From the NCBI GenBank assembly GCA_963751335.1, contig CAVVUB010000006.1:62001-126000 (forward strand): 64,000 nucleotides of DNA. The letters are read 5' to 3'. Shown here one piece after another: positions 8,037 to 17,019 of this stretch (position 1 is the first letter of the stretch; the number at the start of each line of letters is the position of its first letter). Source of the stretch: Bog-473 sp963751335 (GTDB lineage: Bacteria > Actinomycetota > Acidimicrobiia > Acidimicrobiales > RAAP-2). The notes beneath the pieces were generated by a model that searched no databases, was not told the origin of the DNA, and saw nothing but the letters and a program-made list of their open reading frames with translations. The position numbers and the translations under genes were made by a program.

Positions 8037-8825
8037 GTGCGCGTCCTGGTGACCGGCGCGGCCCGGGCCATCGGACGGGCCACCGTCGAGGTGCTGGCCG
8101 ACCGCGGCCACGAGGTGGTGGCGACCGCCCGCGATCCGGACCTCTTGGCCGGGCTCGGGGCCTCGCAGTGCCTGGCCCTCGACGTGACCGACGACGCCTC
8201 GGTGGCCCGGGCCGTGGCCGCGGCCGGCGAGCTCGACGCCGTGGTGAACAACGCCGGCGTGCCCGGGACCGGCCCGCTCGAGACCTACCCACTCGACGCC
8301 TTCGCCCGTGTGCTCCAGGTGAACACCCTCGGACCTCTGCGCGTGACCCAGGCGGTGGTCCCGGCCTGGCGGGAACGGGGGAGCGGTGTGCTGGTCAACA
8401 TCAGCTCGGTGCAGGGCAAGATCGGGACGCCGCTCGAAGGGGTCTACGCGGCATCCAAGCACGCGCTCGAGGCGCTTTCGGAGACCTTGCACTACGAGCT
8501 GGGCCACTTCGGGATCCGGGTGGTTCTCGTCGAGCCCGGGTACATCGCGCCAGGTATGAAGCACGACGACGATCACCTCGGGTCTGAGCACTACGCCGAG
8601 CTGCAAGCGCAGTGGAGTGGAACGGTGAGCACGCTGGTCGGCCCCGAGGGCCGGCCCGCGCCCGAGCTGGTCGGTACCGCGGTGGCCGACGCCCTGGAGA
8701 ATCCCGAGACGCCGCTGCGGGTGGAGGTGGGCCAGGATGCCGCCATGGTGCTCCAGCTGCGCCGCACCCTGAGCGACGCCGAGTTCGAGGCGACGCTGCG
8801 CGAGTCGCTGGAGTTGCGCTGGTGA
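8037..8825 (+). CDS. Short-chain dehydrogenase, classical SDR
   Basis: NAD(P)-dependent oxidoreductase of 262 residues. Motifs: TGAARAIG (6-13), NNAG, catalytic Ser in NISSVQGK and YAASK. It is not close to the preceding SDR, so this is not a recent duplicate pair. The GTG at 8037 sits 5 bp after the upstream stop and the next gene begins 20 bp downstream, so sulfatase-SDR-SDR-EthD-SnoaL-PPOX looks like a single operon. Substrate unknown. Confidence 0.88.
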   Translation: MRVLVTGAARAIGRATVEVLADRGHEVVATARDPDLLAGLGASQCLALDVTDDASVARAVAAAGELDAVVNNAGVPGTGPLETYPLDAFARVLQVNTLGPLRVTQAVVPAWRERGSGVLVNISSVQGKIGTPLEGVYAASKHALEALSETLHYELGHFGIRVVLVEPGYIAPGMKHDDDHLGSEHYAELQAQWSGTVSTLVGPEGRPAPELVGTAVADALENPETPLRVEVGQDAAMVLQLRRTLSDAEFEATLRESLELRW

Positions 8826-8844
8826 ACACTATGGAGGCCGAACG

Positions 8845-9567
8845 ATGGAGAAGCTGATGTACCTGGTCTGGCTGGAGGCGGACCGGACCCGCGACGACGT
8901 GGCCGAGCTCCTGTTGGGCCCGGTGCGAAGCGAGCTGCTGGCTCTCGAGCCACGCGGCCTGAGTATGGACGTCTGGGATGCTGCGAGCGACATCCCGGCG
9001 CCGGTGCCCACCCCCGAGGGTGAGACGCCGCTGCACGGCCTCGTCTCGGTCTGGCTCGACAGCGTCGAGCAGCGCCGGCCCTACGAAGAGGTGCTGGGTG
9101 GGGTGGCCCGCCGATTGGCGGGGTACTCGGTGGTCGAATCGCTCTACCGCGACTACGGCGGCAACCGGTGGTCGGAGCCGCGGACCTGGCCCGACGGCGA
9201 GCGGTCCCCGGGCGTGCTCACCGTGGCGCTCATTCAGCAGCATCCCGAGCTCAGCTACGAGGAGTGGATCACGCGCTGGCACACTCGGATCTCACCGATC
9301 ACCGAGCAGATCCAGCCGCGGTGCCGCTACGTGCGCAATGCCGTCTTCCGGCCGCTGACCGAGGGGGCGCCCCCGGTGGCGGCCATCGTGGAGGAAGCCT
9401 GGCCCTCCCTCGAGCATGTGACCGATCCCATGCTCTTCTACTGTGCCGATGGCGACCCCGAGGCGATGAACGCCCACGTCACCCAGATGATCGAGGAGAT
9501 CAACGCATTCACCGACCTGAGCACCTTGCGCAGTGTCACGATGAGCGAATGGATACTGAAGTCATGA
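8845..9567 (+). CDS. EthD-domain protein
   Basis: Protein of 240 residues with two ferredoxin-like halves, as in EthD/dimeric alpha-beta-barrel proteins. The second half (about 115-225) carries the typical LSYEEWITRWHTRISPI...Q..CRYVRN pattern. EthD proteins accompany P450 and ring-degrading systems; their exact role is poorly known. The stop overlaps the next start (ATGA). Start ATG 8845, 20 bp after the SDR. Confidence 0.75.
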   Translation: MEKLMYLVWLEADRTRDDVAELLLGPVRSELLALEPRGLSMDVWDAASDIPAPVPTPEGETPLHGLVSVWLDSVEQRRPYEEVLGGVARRLAGYSVVESLYRDYGGNRWSEPRTWPDGERSPGVLTVALIQQHPELSYEEWITRWHTRISPITEQIQPRCRYVRNAVFRPLTEGAPPVAAIVEEAWPSLEHVTDPMLFYCADGDPEAMNAHVTQMIEEINAFTDLSTLRSVTMSEWILKS

Positions 9568-10055
9568 GCACTTGGAGCAGGGACGAGCTCGAGCGGGCGC
9601 ATCAGCACTACATGGAGACGGCGGGCCGGTCCGCGGCCAGCGGCGATTGGCGGGAGTGGGCCGACCTGTTCACCGACGACGCCGTGTACCTCGAGCACAC
9701 CTTCGGCACCTTTCGCGGGCCCGACGAGATCTACGACTGGATCGCACCGCTCATGGCCGAGTGGCCCAACAAGGCGATGAACGCCTTTCCCCACTCGTGG
9801 TGCGTGTGCGACGAGGAGCGGGGTTGGTGGATCTGCCGCATCGAGAACCGGATGCAAGATCCCGGCGACGGTTCCGTCCACCAGGCCCACAACATCACCG
9901 TGTTGCACTACGCGGGCGACATGAAGTTCTCCTACGAGGAGGACGCCTACAACCCCGCCTCCTTCGGGCCGATGATCAAGGATTGGCAGGCGGCCTACGA
10001 CATGCACGCCGGTGCCGACGCCGGCGGCGCCGGCACCGCCCCCGGCGTCAGCTGA
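9564..10055 (+). CDS. SnoaL/NTF2-like protein
   Basis: 163-residue alpha+beta barrel protein of the NTF2/SnoaL superfamily (ring-hydroxylating small-subunit-like, cyclase or isomerase folds). Typical features are a first helix HQHYMETAGRSAASGDW followed by WADLFTDDAVYLEHTFGTFRG and a long central sheet. The ATG at 9564 overlaps the EthD stop (ATGA). A Gly/Ala-rich tail ends the protein. It may act as an isomerase, dehydratase or binding partner in the same pathway. Confidence 0.75.
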   Translation: MSTWSRDELERAHQHYMETAGRSAASGDWREWADLFTDDAVYLEHTFGTFRGPDEIYDWIAPLMAEWPNKAMNAFPHSWCVCDEERGWWICRIENRMQDPGDGSVHQAHNITVLHYAGDMKFSYEEDAYNPASFGPMIKDWQAAYDMHAGADAGGAGTAPGVS

Positions 10056-10056
10056 G

Positions 10057-10492
10057 ATGGCGCACCGCATGTCCCAAACTGAAGTGGTCGCCTTCCTCCA
10101 AGCGGTGCCGCCGCACACGGGGAAGCTGGCGACCGTCCGGGCCGACGGGCGACCGCATCTGGCCCCGGTCTGGTACGCGGTGGACGAGCGACGGCACCGT
10201 CCTCTTCAACACGGGTGAAACCACGGTCAAGGGCCGCAACCTGGCCCGCGACCCGCGCGCCTCGCTGTGCGTGGATGACGAACGGCCGCCGTTCAGCTTC
10301 GTGGTGCTCGAGGGAACGGTCGAGCTGAGCCACGACGTGGAGGAGGTGCGGCGGTGGGCCACCGTGATCGGGGGCCGCTACATGGGGCCGGATCGGGCCG
10401 AGGAGTACGGCGCTCGCAACGGCGTCCCGGGCGAGCTGCTGGCTCGCCTGCGGCCGTCTCGAGTGGTGTCGGAGGCGGACCTGGCCGACTGA
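10057..10492 (+). CDS. PPOX-class F420/FMN-dependent protein, frame-broken
   Basis: Split-barrel flavin/deazaflavin-binding protein of the pyridoxamine-phosphate-oxidase-like class. The first frame (ATG 10057, after a stop at 10055) gives KLATVRADGRPHLAPVWYAVD; removing one G at 10186 joins it to SDGTVLFNTGETTVKGRNL and the rest of a typical fold, about 144 residues in all. The join restores the family alignment exactly, so this is one gene with a +1 break, either a sequence error or recent damage. It is the last gene of the catabolic operon; the next gene converges on it. Confidence 0.7.
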
Positions 10493-10500
10493 GCGCAGGA

Positions 10501-12081
10501 TCAGTGGGATCCGGCGCCGGCCAGAGCAGTCTTGCCGGGGGTGATGCTCGGCATGCGGTCCCGGTTGGCCCGGGGGATCGAGAACTGGCCCAACGGCATG
10601 AGCATGATGGCGGCCAGCAAGGCGATCAGCAACAGGTCGGGAACAATGAATGTGTGCAGCATCCGCTCGAAGACCCCGTGCACCGAGGTCATCCCGGCGA
10701 AGGCCCAGAAGGTGCTGATCACGATCAGGAGTGAGGTCATGCGGCCCTTGGCCGCCGGCGCGAGCACGACGATGCCCCAGGTCACGTACCAGGCCCAGAC
10801 GATCGGACCGAGGAGGGCCAGGACGAGCAGCGTGATGCCCAGCGTCTTGACCGGCCCCTCCTGGGGCGAGCGCAGGAGCTGACGCCAGCCCACGTAGGCG
10901 GCGATGGCGAGTCCCAGCACGCTGAACACCGGACGGATGCCCATGGTCGAGATGGGCATCTGGACCACGTGGCTCACGATGGATCCGGCACGGGCGACCA
11001 CGTTCACGGGTGTCACGCCGGTGAAGGAAGCGTCCGCCGTCGAGGTGGTGCGGATCCAGCCCCAGCCGGTCCCCGAAATGAGTGCGACCACTTCCATGGT
11101 GGCCAGCGCGATGACACCGGCCAGCGCGGTGTGCGCGATGCGGCGGCGCACCGGAGCGCCTGGTCCGGCCCACACCCAACCCAAGAACAGCACGCCGAGC
11201 GCGGCCGGCGACTTCACCCCGGCCGCCAACGCGCACAAGATGACGCCGGGCACGGTGCCGACGCGTTTGGCCACCGCCAAGCCGGCCATGAGGAGGCCGA
11301 CCATCAGCGCGTCGTTATGGGCACCGCCGAGCAACGCCAGCAGCACCAGTGGCGAACCGGCACCGAGGAGCACGGCATGAGCCGGATCTCGCTTCAACGA
11401 CCGGGCCAGCGTGGGTGTGGCCGCCACCATCAGGCCGACACCGGCCAGGGCGAGAAGCCGCAGCAGCACGAGGTCGGCCAGGATCTGGTGTCCCGAGGCC
11501 TGGTCGAGCACGCTGTCGGCCGTGAGGAACGTGGGCCCGTAGGGCGATTCGGTGTTCGACCACACGGCGTCCGCCAATTCGTTGAACGGTGTGGCCCCGA
11601 GGACGCTCGGCCCGTATGCGTACGGGTTGATGTGATGGCTGACCATCTCGCCTTGCGCGGCGTAGGTGTACACGTCGCGACTGAAGAGGGGCGGCGCCAG
11701 CAACAGTGGGACAGCCCAGATGACGACGACAAGGACGACTCGTCGCACGGGAAAGCCTTCGTGCTCGCGCAGGTAGCGCAGCAGTCCCATCCAGACTCTG
11801 GTCAAGAGGATCAGTCCGCCGAAGACGAGGGCAAGCGAGGAAATCGTCGGCAGTGACGCATTCGTGCCGATCCCCCCGAACGGGCCGCCGGGCATGCCGA
11901 AGAACCAGGCGCCGGGCAGATGGGTCTCGAACGACTGCCCGCCCATGAGCGACCCGACCACCACGGCGGCTGTGCCCACGAACCCGAGCAGGGCCGTGCG
12001 CAGCAGGCGGACCGGCGCGGGAGTCCTCATCACGGGCATGTCCGGTGTTCGGGGTCCCGCGATGGTCTCGTGCTGGGTCAT
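10501..12081 (-). CDS. mptB: MptB-like polyprenol-phosphomannose alpha-1,6-mannosyltransferase
   Basis: GT-C membrane glycosyltransferase of 526 residues with about a dozen hydrophobic helices. Conserved loops are SRDVYTYAAQGEMVSHHINP, ESPYGPTFL and GGAHNDALMVGLLMAGL, the pattern of MptA/MptB enzymes that build the alpha-1,6-mannan core of lipomannan using polyprenol-phosphomannose outside the membrane. The first Asp pair of the loop (SRDVY) is the expected catalytic region. Its presence implies mannosylated glycolipids. It diverges from sqdB across 259 bp that hold the promoters, though I cannot pick out convincing elements. Confidence 0.75.
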   Translation of the reverse strand: MTQHETIAGPRTPDMPVMRTPAPVRLLRTALLGFVGTAAVVVGSLMGGQSFETHLPGAWFFGMPGGPFGGIGTNASLPTISSLALVFGGLILLTRVWMGLLRYLREHEGFPVRRVVLVVVIWAVPLLLAPPLFSRDVYTYAAQGEMVSHHINPYAYGPSVLGATPFNELADAVWSNTESPYGPTFLTADSVLDQASGHQILADLVLLRLLALAGVGLMVAATPTLARSLKRDPAHAVLLGAGSPLVLLALLGGAHNDALMVGLLMAGLAVAKRVGTVPGVILCALAAGVKSPAALGVLFLGWVWAGPGAPVRRRIAHTALAGVIALATMEVVALISGTGWGWIRTTSTADASFTGVTPVNVVARAGSIVSHVVQMPISTMGIRPVFSVLGLAIAAYVGWRQLLRSPQEGPVKTLGITLLVLALLGPIVWAWYVTWGIVVLAPAAKGRMTSLLIVISTFWAFAGMTSVHGVFERMLHTFIVPDLLLIALLAAIMLMPLGQFSIPRANRDRMPSITPGKTALAGAGSH

Positions 12082-12340
12082 TGCGCTGGGTGTTGAATCA
12101 TCGCGTTCGGGGCCAAGAGCTCCATGGAGAGGATTCCTTCGTCACGAATGTGCAACCGGAGTGGTGCGGGCCGGCGGATCGTCATGAAACTGCAGTGATT
12201 CTGTCACAGCTCGGTCCGGACGAGGTGGCTGGCCCGAATCCTTCCCTCACAGCGTTCCCAGGTGTTTCCCAGGATAGAGCGGAAGACTCCCGCGGTCACG
12301 CATGTGACATCTGGCTGTTGCACGAACGGAAGGTGTCAAG

Positions 12341-13552
12341 GTGCGAATTCTGGTCCTCGGGGGCGACGGATATCTGGGGTGGCCGACCGCGCTGCATCTC
12401 TCCAGGGCTGGTCACGACGTGGCGGTGGCGGACAACTTCGCTCGGCGCGGCTACGACCTGGAGATGGGGGTCGACTCCCTGGTTCCCATCGCCCCGCTGC
12501 ACCGCCGGGTCGAGCGCTGGGAGGAGATCTCGGGGAAGCGGCTCGAGATGTTCATCGGCGACCTCACCGAGGCTGCATTCGTCTCCGACATGGTGGGCCG
12601 CAACCGACCGGACGCCATCGTCCACTTTGCCGAGCAGCGCAGCGCGCCCTACTCCATGGCGGACCGCCAACACGCCGTGTACACCCAGGTGAACAACGTG
12701 GTGGGGACCCTCAACCTCCTCTTCGCCATCGCCGAGGTCGACCCCGCCATCCACCTCGTCAAGCTCGGCACCATGGGCGAGTACGGCACGCCCGACATCG
12801 ACATCGAAGAGGGCTACATCGAGATCACCCACCGGGGGCGGACTGACGTGCTGCCGTTCCCCAAGCAGCCTGGCAGCTTTTACCACCTCTCCAAGGTGCA
12901 CGACAGCCACAACATCGCCTTCTGCTGCCGGGCCTGGGGCCTCCGCTCGACCGACCTGAACCAGGGCGTGGTCTACGGCCAGTCCACCCCCGAGACGACC
13001 ATGCACCCGGATCTGGCGACCCGGTTCGACTACGACGCGGTCTTCGGCACGGTCTTGAACCGTTTCGTGATCCAGGCGGCAGCCGGGGAGCCGCTGACCG
13101 TCTACGGCAAGGGCGGGCAGACCCGTGGCTTCCTCGACATCCGTGACACGATGGCCTGTGTCGAGCTGGCCCTTCGCCACCCGGCCCAGGCAGGGGAGTT
13201 CCGTGTCTTCAACCAGTTCACCGAGTCGTTCTCCGTGGGGGACCTGGCCCGGATAGTCTCCGCCGCGGCCGGCGGGAGTGAGATCGTGCACCTGGAGGAT
13301 CCCCGGGTCGAGCTGGAGGAGCACTACTACCGGGCGGCGCACACCAAGCTGCTCGACTTGGGCCTGCTCCCGCACCTGCTGGGCGACGAGCTCCTGAGCG
13401 ATCTGCTCTCCATCGCCGGCCAGCACATCGACCGGCTGGAGCGGGCCGCGCTCGCGCCCAGCGTGCAGTGGCGCAACACCTCGAGCGCGATTTCGCGGAC
13501 CTCCCGAGCCGAGCTGGGCGGACGCAGCCCCGAGCCCTCGCACGGAGCCTGA
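12341..13552 (+). CDS. sqdB: UDP-sulfoquinovose synthase
   Basis: Extended SDR that converts UDP-glucose and sulfite to UDP-sulfoquinovose, the head-group donor for the sulfolipid SQDG. 403 residues. N-terminal NAD site GGDGYLGW (8-15). From memory of plant SQD1, long blocks are nearly identical: LGTMGEYGTPDIDIEEGYI, FYHLSKVHDSHNIAF, DLNQGVVYG, GKGGQTRGFLDIRDT and EEHYY. The catalytic Thr/Glu/Tyr/Lys set (TMGEYGTP; YHLSK) is intact. GTG at 12341 follows GGAAGG at good distance. No sulfolipid glycosyltransferase (SqdX/SqdD) is seen next to it. The C-terminal 25 residues are low-complexity. Confidence 0.93.
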   Translation: MRILVLGGDGYLGWPTALHLSRAGHDVAVADNFARRGYDLEMGVDSLVPIAPLHRRVERWEEISGKRLEMFIGDLTEAAFVSDMVGRNRPDAIVHFAEQRSAPYSMADRQHAVYTQVNNVVGTLNLLFAIAEVDPAIHLVKLGTMGEYGTPDIDIEEGYIEITHRGRTDVLPFPKQPGSFYHLSKVHDSHNIAFCCRAWGLRSTDLNQGVVYGQSTPETTMHPDLATRFDYDAVFGTVLNRFVIQAAAGEPLTVYGKGGQTRGFLDIRDTMACVELALRHPAQAGEFRVFNQFTESFSVGDLARIVSAAAGGSEIVHLEDPRVELEEHYYRAAHTKLLDLGLLPHLLGDELLSDLLSIAGQHIDRLERAALAPSVQWRNTSSAISRTSRAELGGRSPEPSHGA

Positions 13553-13691
13553 TCGCCACGCCAGGGGGTAGTTTTCGCCGGAACCGTTCGGGTCGGCCGG
13601 CGCCACTCGGGCCCGTCGGCCGCACGCAGTGGGCTCGGGATCTCAAGATCGCCCGGCACCCCGGGCACCTCCGGAAGGCAACCTCTCGCAC

Positions 13692-16526
13692 GTGAACCGA
13701 GTTCGAGCGCACACGGGACCACTGTGGCCCTACCTCGTGCTGATCGCGGTGCCTTTCTTGGGCTTCGTGTTGCCTGACCTGATCAGCGGCCGCCTGATCA
13801 TCACGGGCGACAACCTGCAGCAGAACTACCCGCTGCACGTCCTCGTGGGCGACATGCTGCGCCACGGTCAACTGCCCTTCTGGAATCAATACATCTTCAG
13901 TGGGACCCCGCTGCTGGCCGACTTCAATGCGGGCGCCTTGTACCCGTTGACGGGTCTCTTCGTGATCCTGCCCGACCGGGCAGCCTGGATCGCCACCGAG
14001 GTGATCCTGTTCTCGGGCATCGGCATCAGCATGTATGTCTTCCTGCGGGCGCTGAAGCTCTCGACGACGGCCTGCGTCGTGGCCGCCGCCACGTTCGCCT
14101 TCGCCGGTCCGGTGCTGAACCAGGTCAACCACGTCGACATGACCGAAGGATTCCTGGCGATCCCCTGGATGCTCCTCGCCATGCATCACATCGCACGCGA
14201 CGGACGCTGGCGCTGGTCGATTCTGCTCGGGATCGCCTTCGCCAGCGTGATCCTGGCCGGGGCACCCGAGGCCATGCTCGACGAGGCGCTGCTCGTCTTG
14301 GCCTTCGCGGTCATGTCGGCCGGTCTCAACGCCCAACGCTGGTGGCGCGTCCTCTCGCGCGGCGCCACCGGTGCGGTGCTGGCGTTGTCGCTGGCGGCCA
14401 TCCAGTGGTTGCCGGGCCTCGAAGCCATCCGTAGTTCGCAGCGGGGGAGCGGTGTGGTCGCCGCTGCCGGCAGCTACCCGAAGCCCTTCAGCATTCTCTG
14501 GTTGGTTCCCTACATCAACGGAGGGTACGGCCACCTGGGCGAGGCCCAGTTCTTCAGCCAGTACAACCTGCCCGAGGTAGGCGTGTACCTCGGGATCCTT
14601 CCTCTGGTGGCGATCATCACGCTGCTCCATCCGCGCTGGCCCAGCCGGATCGGACCGCGCGACCGACTGACCTGGTACGTGGTCGGTGTGTTCGGCTACC
14701 TGCTGGCGCTCGGCTCCAATACGCCCCTGGAGCATGTCTTCAACAGCCTGCCGCTCTACGGCCATCAGCGCCTGCAGAGCCGCAACATGATCACCGTGGC
14801 CACTGCGGCGTGCGTCCTTTTCGCCGGTTGGCTCGACCGCTCCGAGCGGCCACATGTCGGTGAGCCCTTGGCGCGCTACGAACGGGCCGCGGGCCTGGTG
14901 CCCTTCGGACTGCTGGCCGCCCTCGGTGTGTGGACGCTGGCCTCGCCTGCCGGCGTGGTGCAGACGTTCGCCGGCGTGTCCATCCACCCCTCCATGGCCA
15001 GGACGGTGCGCGAGGCGGTGCTCATCGCCCTTCTCTTCTGTGCGGGCGCGGCGGCCGTGGTGTGGCTGCGGGCGCGCCTGTCGACCACGTGGTGGCGCTG
15101 GGTTGCCGCGGTCTTCGTCGCCGCCGACATCGGGGTCATGGCGCTGACCAGTCAACTGACCAATTCGCCCCCGAACGACCTGTTGGCGGGCACCACGCCG
15201 GTCCAGCAGCTGATGGCCGCCCACCTGCCGGCCGGGGCTCGAATGTTGAACTACGACCCTCAGACCTACGCCAGCTACCCGGGCAGTCCCCAGGGCATCC
15301 CGGATCTCAACATCATCCCGCGGCTGCCCTCAGTGTCGGGCTATGCGTCGATCGTCAACAGCACCTACGAGGACGTCACCCACACCCACAAGCAGGACGA
15401 CCTGGACCTCGGGCAGCTCGCGGCGGGGGCACTCGATCAGCTCAATCTCCGTGAGGTGGTCAGCCTGCCCGAGTACTTCTTGGTGCCCTTGGGCACCGCG
15501 CCCGATTCGATCGGCTCGATCACGCAGGTCAAGGAGCACCTCGGCACTGACCCCGTGCTCTCGCGCGGCTACGGCGCCAACTACAACGACACGGCATACC
15601 CCTTCTATCCCGGGGATCGCCCGGGCCTCTCCGCCGGCCGGTCCGAGTCCTGGTTCTTCGGTGAACCGCTGGCACCGACGACGGGAACCGTGCTGCTGAG
15701 CACACCGGCGCCGGCGGGGTCGTCGGTCCGTTTCGGCGTGCTCGCCGCCGATGGCTCGACGCGGTGGGGACGTTCGACCACGGTTCGGGCCGGTGCAACG
15801 CGGGCCAGCGCGGCGCTGCCCTCCGGTTCGTGGGTCGGCCTGTCCCTCCAGGTGCTCGGGGGGTCGATCCCGTCGCACCGGGTCATCGTCACGGCCGAAG
15901 GTGCGCCCTATGAGCTCGGCGGCGCCCTCTCCTCGGCGCTGATGCCCGGAGCGTGGCGTGTGGCCGGATTCTCACAGGGCTACGCCGTCTTCACCTCTGT
16001 CAAGCCCTCGAGGCCGATTACGGCCATCACGACGGGCGGACACGAGGTTCCCGTCCAGGTGCTCTCGAGTACGACCAAGTCCGAAGAGATCCGAGTGCGG
16101 GCTCCGACCGCCGCGGTGGTCATCCGTTCGGTGGCCTGGGACACCGGCTGGAAAGGAGCGGTGTCGGTCAACGGGGGTCCAGCCCGGACGGTCACCGTGC
16201 AGTCCCACGATCTGGTCCAGCAGATCCGGGTTCCGGCGGGCGACGATCTGGTGACGTTCCACTACCGGCCGCCCCACCTCTTGGTGGCCAGCGTGCTCAG
16301 CATCGGAGCCGTGGTCGTCCTCCTCGGACTGCTCGTCGGCTGGCGGGTCGTGCGCCGACGGCGCCGGGGTGGTCCGACCGACGGGACCGGTGCCGGCGAG
16401 GTCGCCCCGGCTCAGGGGTCCGAAAAGGGGACCGCCAGAGGCGAAAACGATACCGGCGAGCCGTCCGGTACCAACGCCGAGCCGGAGGTCTCGGCGCAAT
16501 CGGTGTTCGAGCGCGACGGGCACTGA
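13692..16526 (+). CDS. YfhO-like large polytopic membrane protein (GT-C fold)
   Basis: 944 residues. About a dozen transmembrane helices lie in the first 500 residues, then an extracellular region of about 330 residues, a last helix near 870-895 and a charged, disordered tail. The early loop ITGDNLQQNYPLHVL with GQLPFWNQYIFSGTPLLA and the C-terminal WDTGWKGAVSVNGGPA are the marks of the YfhO family, membrane glycosyltransferase-like proteins implicated in envelope polymer glycosylation. GTG at 13692 gives a natural short N-terminus before the first helix. Its position just after sqdB suggests an envelope role, possibly glycolipid modification, but acceptor and donor are unknown. Confidence 0.75.
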   Translation: MNRVRAHTGPLWPYLVLIAVPFLGFVLPDLISGRLIITGDNLQQNYPLHVLVGDMLRHGQLPFWNQYIFSGTPLLADFNAGALYPLTGLFVILPDRAAWIATEVILFSGIGISMYVFLRALKLSTTACVVAAATFAFAGPVLNQVNHVDMTEGFLAIPWMLLAMHHIARDGRWRWSILLGIAFASVILAGAPEAMLDEALLVLAFAVMSAGLNAQRWWRVLSRGATGAVLALSLAAIQWLPGLEAIRSSQRGSGVVAAAGSYPKPFSILWLVPYINGGYGHLGEAQFFSQYNLPEVGVYLGILPLVAIITLLHPRWPSRIGPRDRLTWYVVGVFGYLLALGSNTPLEHVFNSLPLYGHQRLQSRNMITVATAACVLFAGWLDRSERPHVGEPLARYERAAGLVPFGLLAALGVWTLASPAGVVQTFAGVSIHPSMARTVREAVLIALLFCAGAAAVVWLRARLSTTWWRWVAAVFVAADIGVMALTSQLTNSPPNDLLAGTTPVQQLMAAHLPAGARMLNYDPQTYASYPGSPQGIPDLNIIPRLPSVSGYASIVNSTYEDVTHTHKQDDLDLGQLAAGALDQLNLREVVSLPEYFLVPLGTAPDSIGSITQVKEHLGTDPVLSRGYGANYNDTAYPFYPGDRPGLSAGRSESWFFGEPLAPTTGTVLLSTPAPAGSSVRFGVLAADGSTRWGRSTTVRAGATRASAALPSGSWVGLSLQVLGGSIPSHRVIVTAEGAPYELGGALSSALMPGAWRVAGFSQGYAVFTSVKPSRPITAITTGGHEVPVQVLSSTTKSEEIRVRAPTAAVVIRSVAWDTGWKGAVSVNGGPARTVTVQSHDLVQQIRVPAGDDLVTFHYRPPHLLVASVLSIGAVVVLLGLLVGWRVVRRRRRGGPTDGTGAGEVAPAQGSEKGTARGENDTGEPSGTNAEPEVSAQSVFERDGH

Positions 16527-16633
16527 GCGACCCGCATTTCGAGAGGAGCGAACAGACCTTGTCGCGCTGCGTCAACCAACCTTTGTGGTGTCCTTGAACC
16601 TTGGAGGCAGAGTACGTCGTGAGGCGAAACTGC

Positions 16634-16662
16634 TTGCCATATACTGTTCATCGGTATATAAC
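16634..16662 (+). promoter_or_regulatory. Leaderless promoter with operator for padR gene
   Basis: -35 TTGCCA (16634-16639), 17-bp spacer, -10 TATAAC (16657-16662); the start point would fall on the ATG at 16669. An inverted repeat ATATAC-N9-GTATAT (16639-16659) fills the spacer and suits binding by the PadR dimer it precedes. Confidence 0.75.
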
Positions 16663-16668
16663 GTTCAA

Positions 16669-17019
16669 ATGACCGAGGTTCGTGAGCCCACCTTTCTTGT
16701 GCTGGTGGCGCTGGCGGAGGGACCGCGTCATGGCTACGGGTTGATCCAAGGCGTGGAGAAACTTTCGGAGGGAAAGACCAGGCTGCGCGCGGGGACTCTC
16801 TATGCCACCCTCGACCGTCTCGCCTCCGAAGGGCTCATCGAAACGGCGGGCGAAGAGGTGGTCGAGGGACGCCTGAGGCGCTACTACCGCTTGACGGAGA
16901 GTGGAAGTGCAGTGCTCGAAGCGGAGTCGAAGCAGCGCCTTGCGGTTGCGAAAGAAGCCCTGCGCAGGCTTCGTGTCTCGGATCGCAGGCGACCTCGATT
17001 GGCCGGTGGTCTTGCGTGA
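16669..17019 (+). CDS. PadR-family transcriptional regulator
   Basis: 116-residue winged-helix repressor. PadR signature: EPTFLVLVALAEGPRHGYGLIQ, then RAGTLYATLDRLASEGLI, then the wing RRYYRLTESG. The short C-terminal helix (KQRLAVAKEALRRLR) is the dimerisation arm of the small PadR class. The ATG at 16669 is directly at the predicted transcription start. Its stop overlaps the next start (GTGA), so it forms a two-gene unit with a membrane protein, a common PadR arrangement. Confidence 0.88.
   Translation: MTEVREPTFLVLVALAEGPRHGYGLIQGVEKLSEGKTRLRAGTLYATLDRLASEGLIETAGEEVVEGRLRRYYRLTESGSAVLEAESKQRLAVAKEALRRLRVSDRRRPRLAGGLA

Noticed and set aside
13218..15224. 668-codon minus-strand open frame
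   Set aside because: Antisense to sqdB and the YfhO-like gene; no recognisable domain and biased composition.
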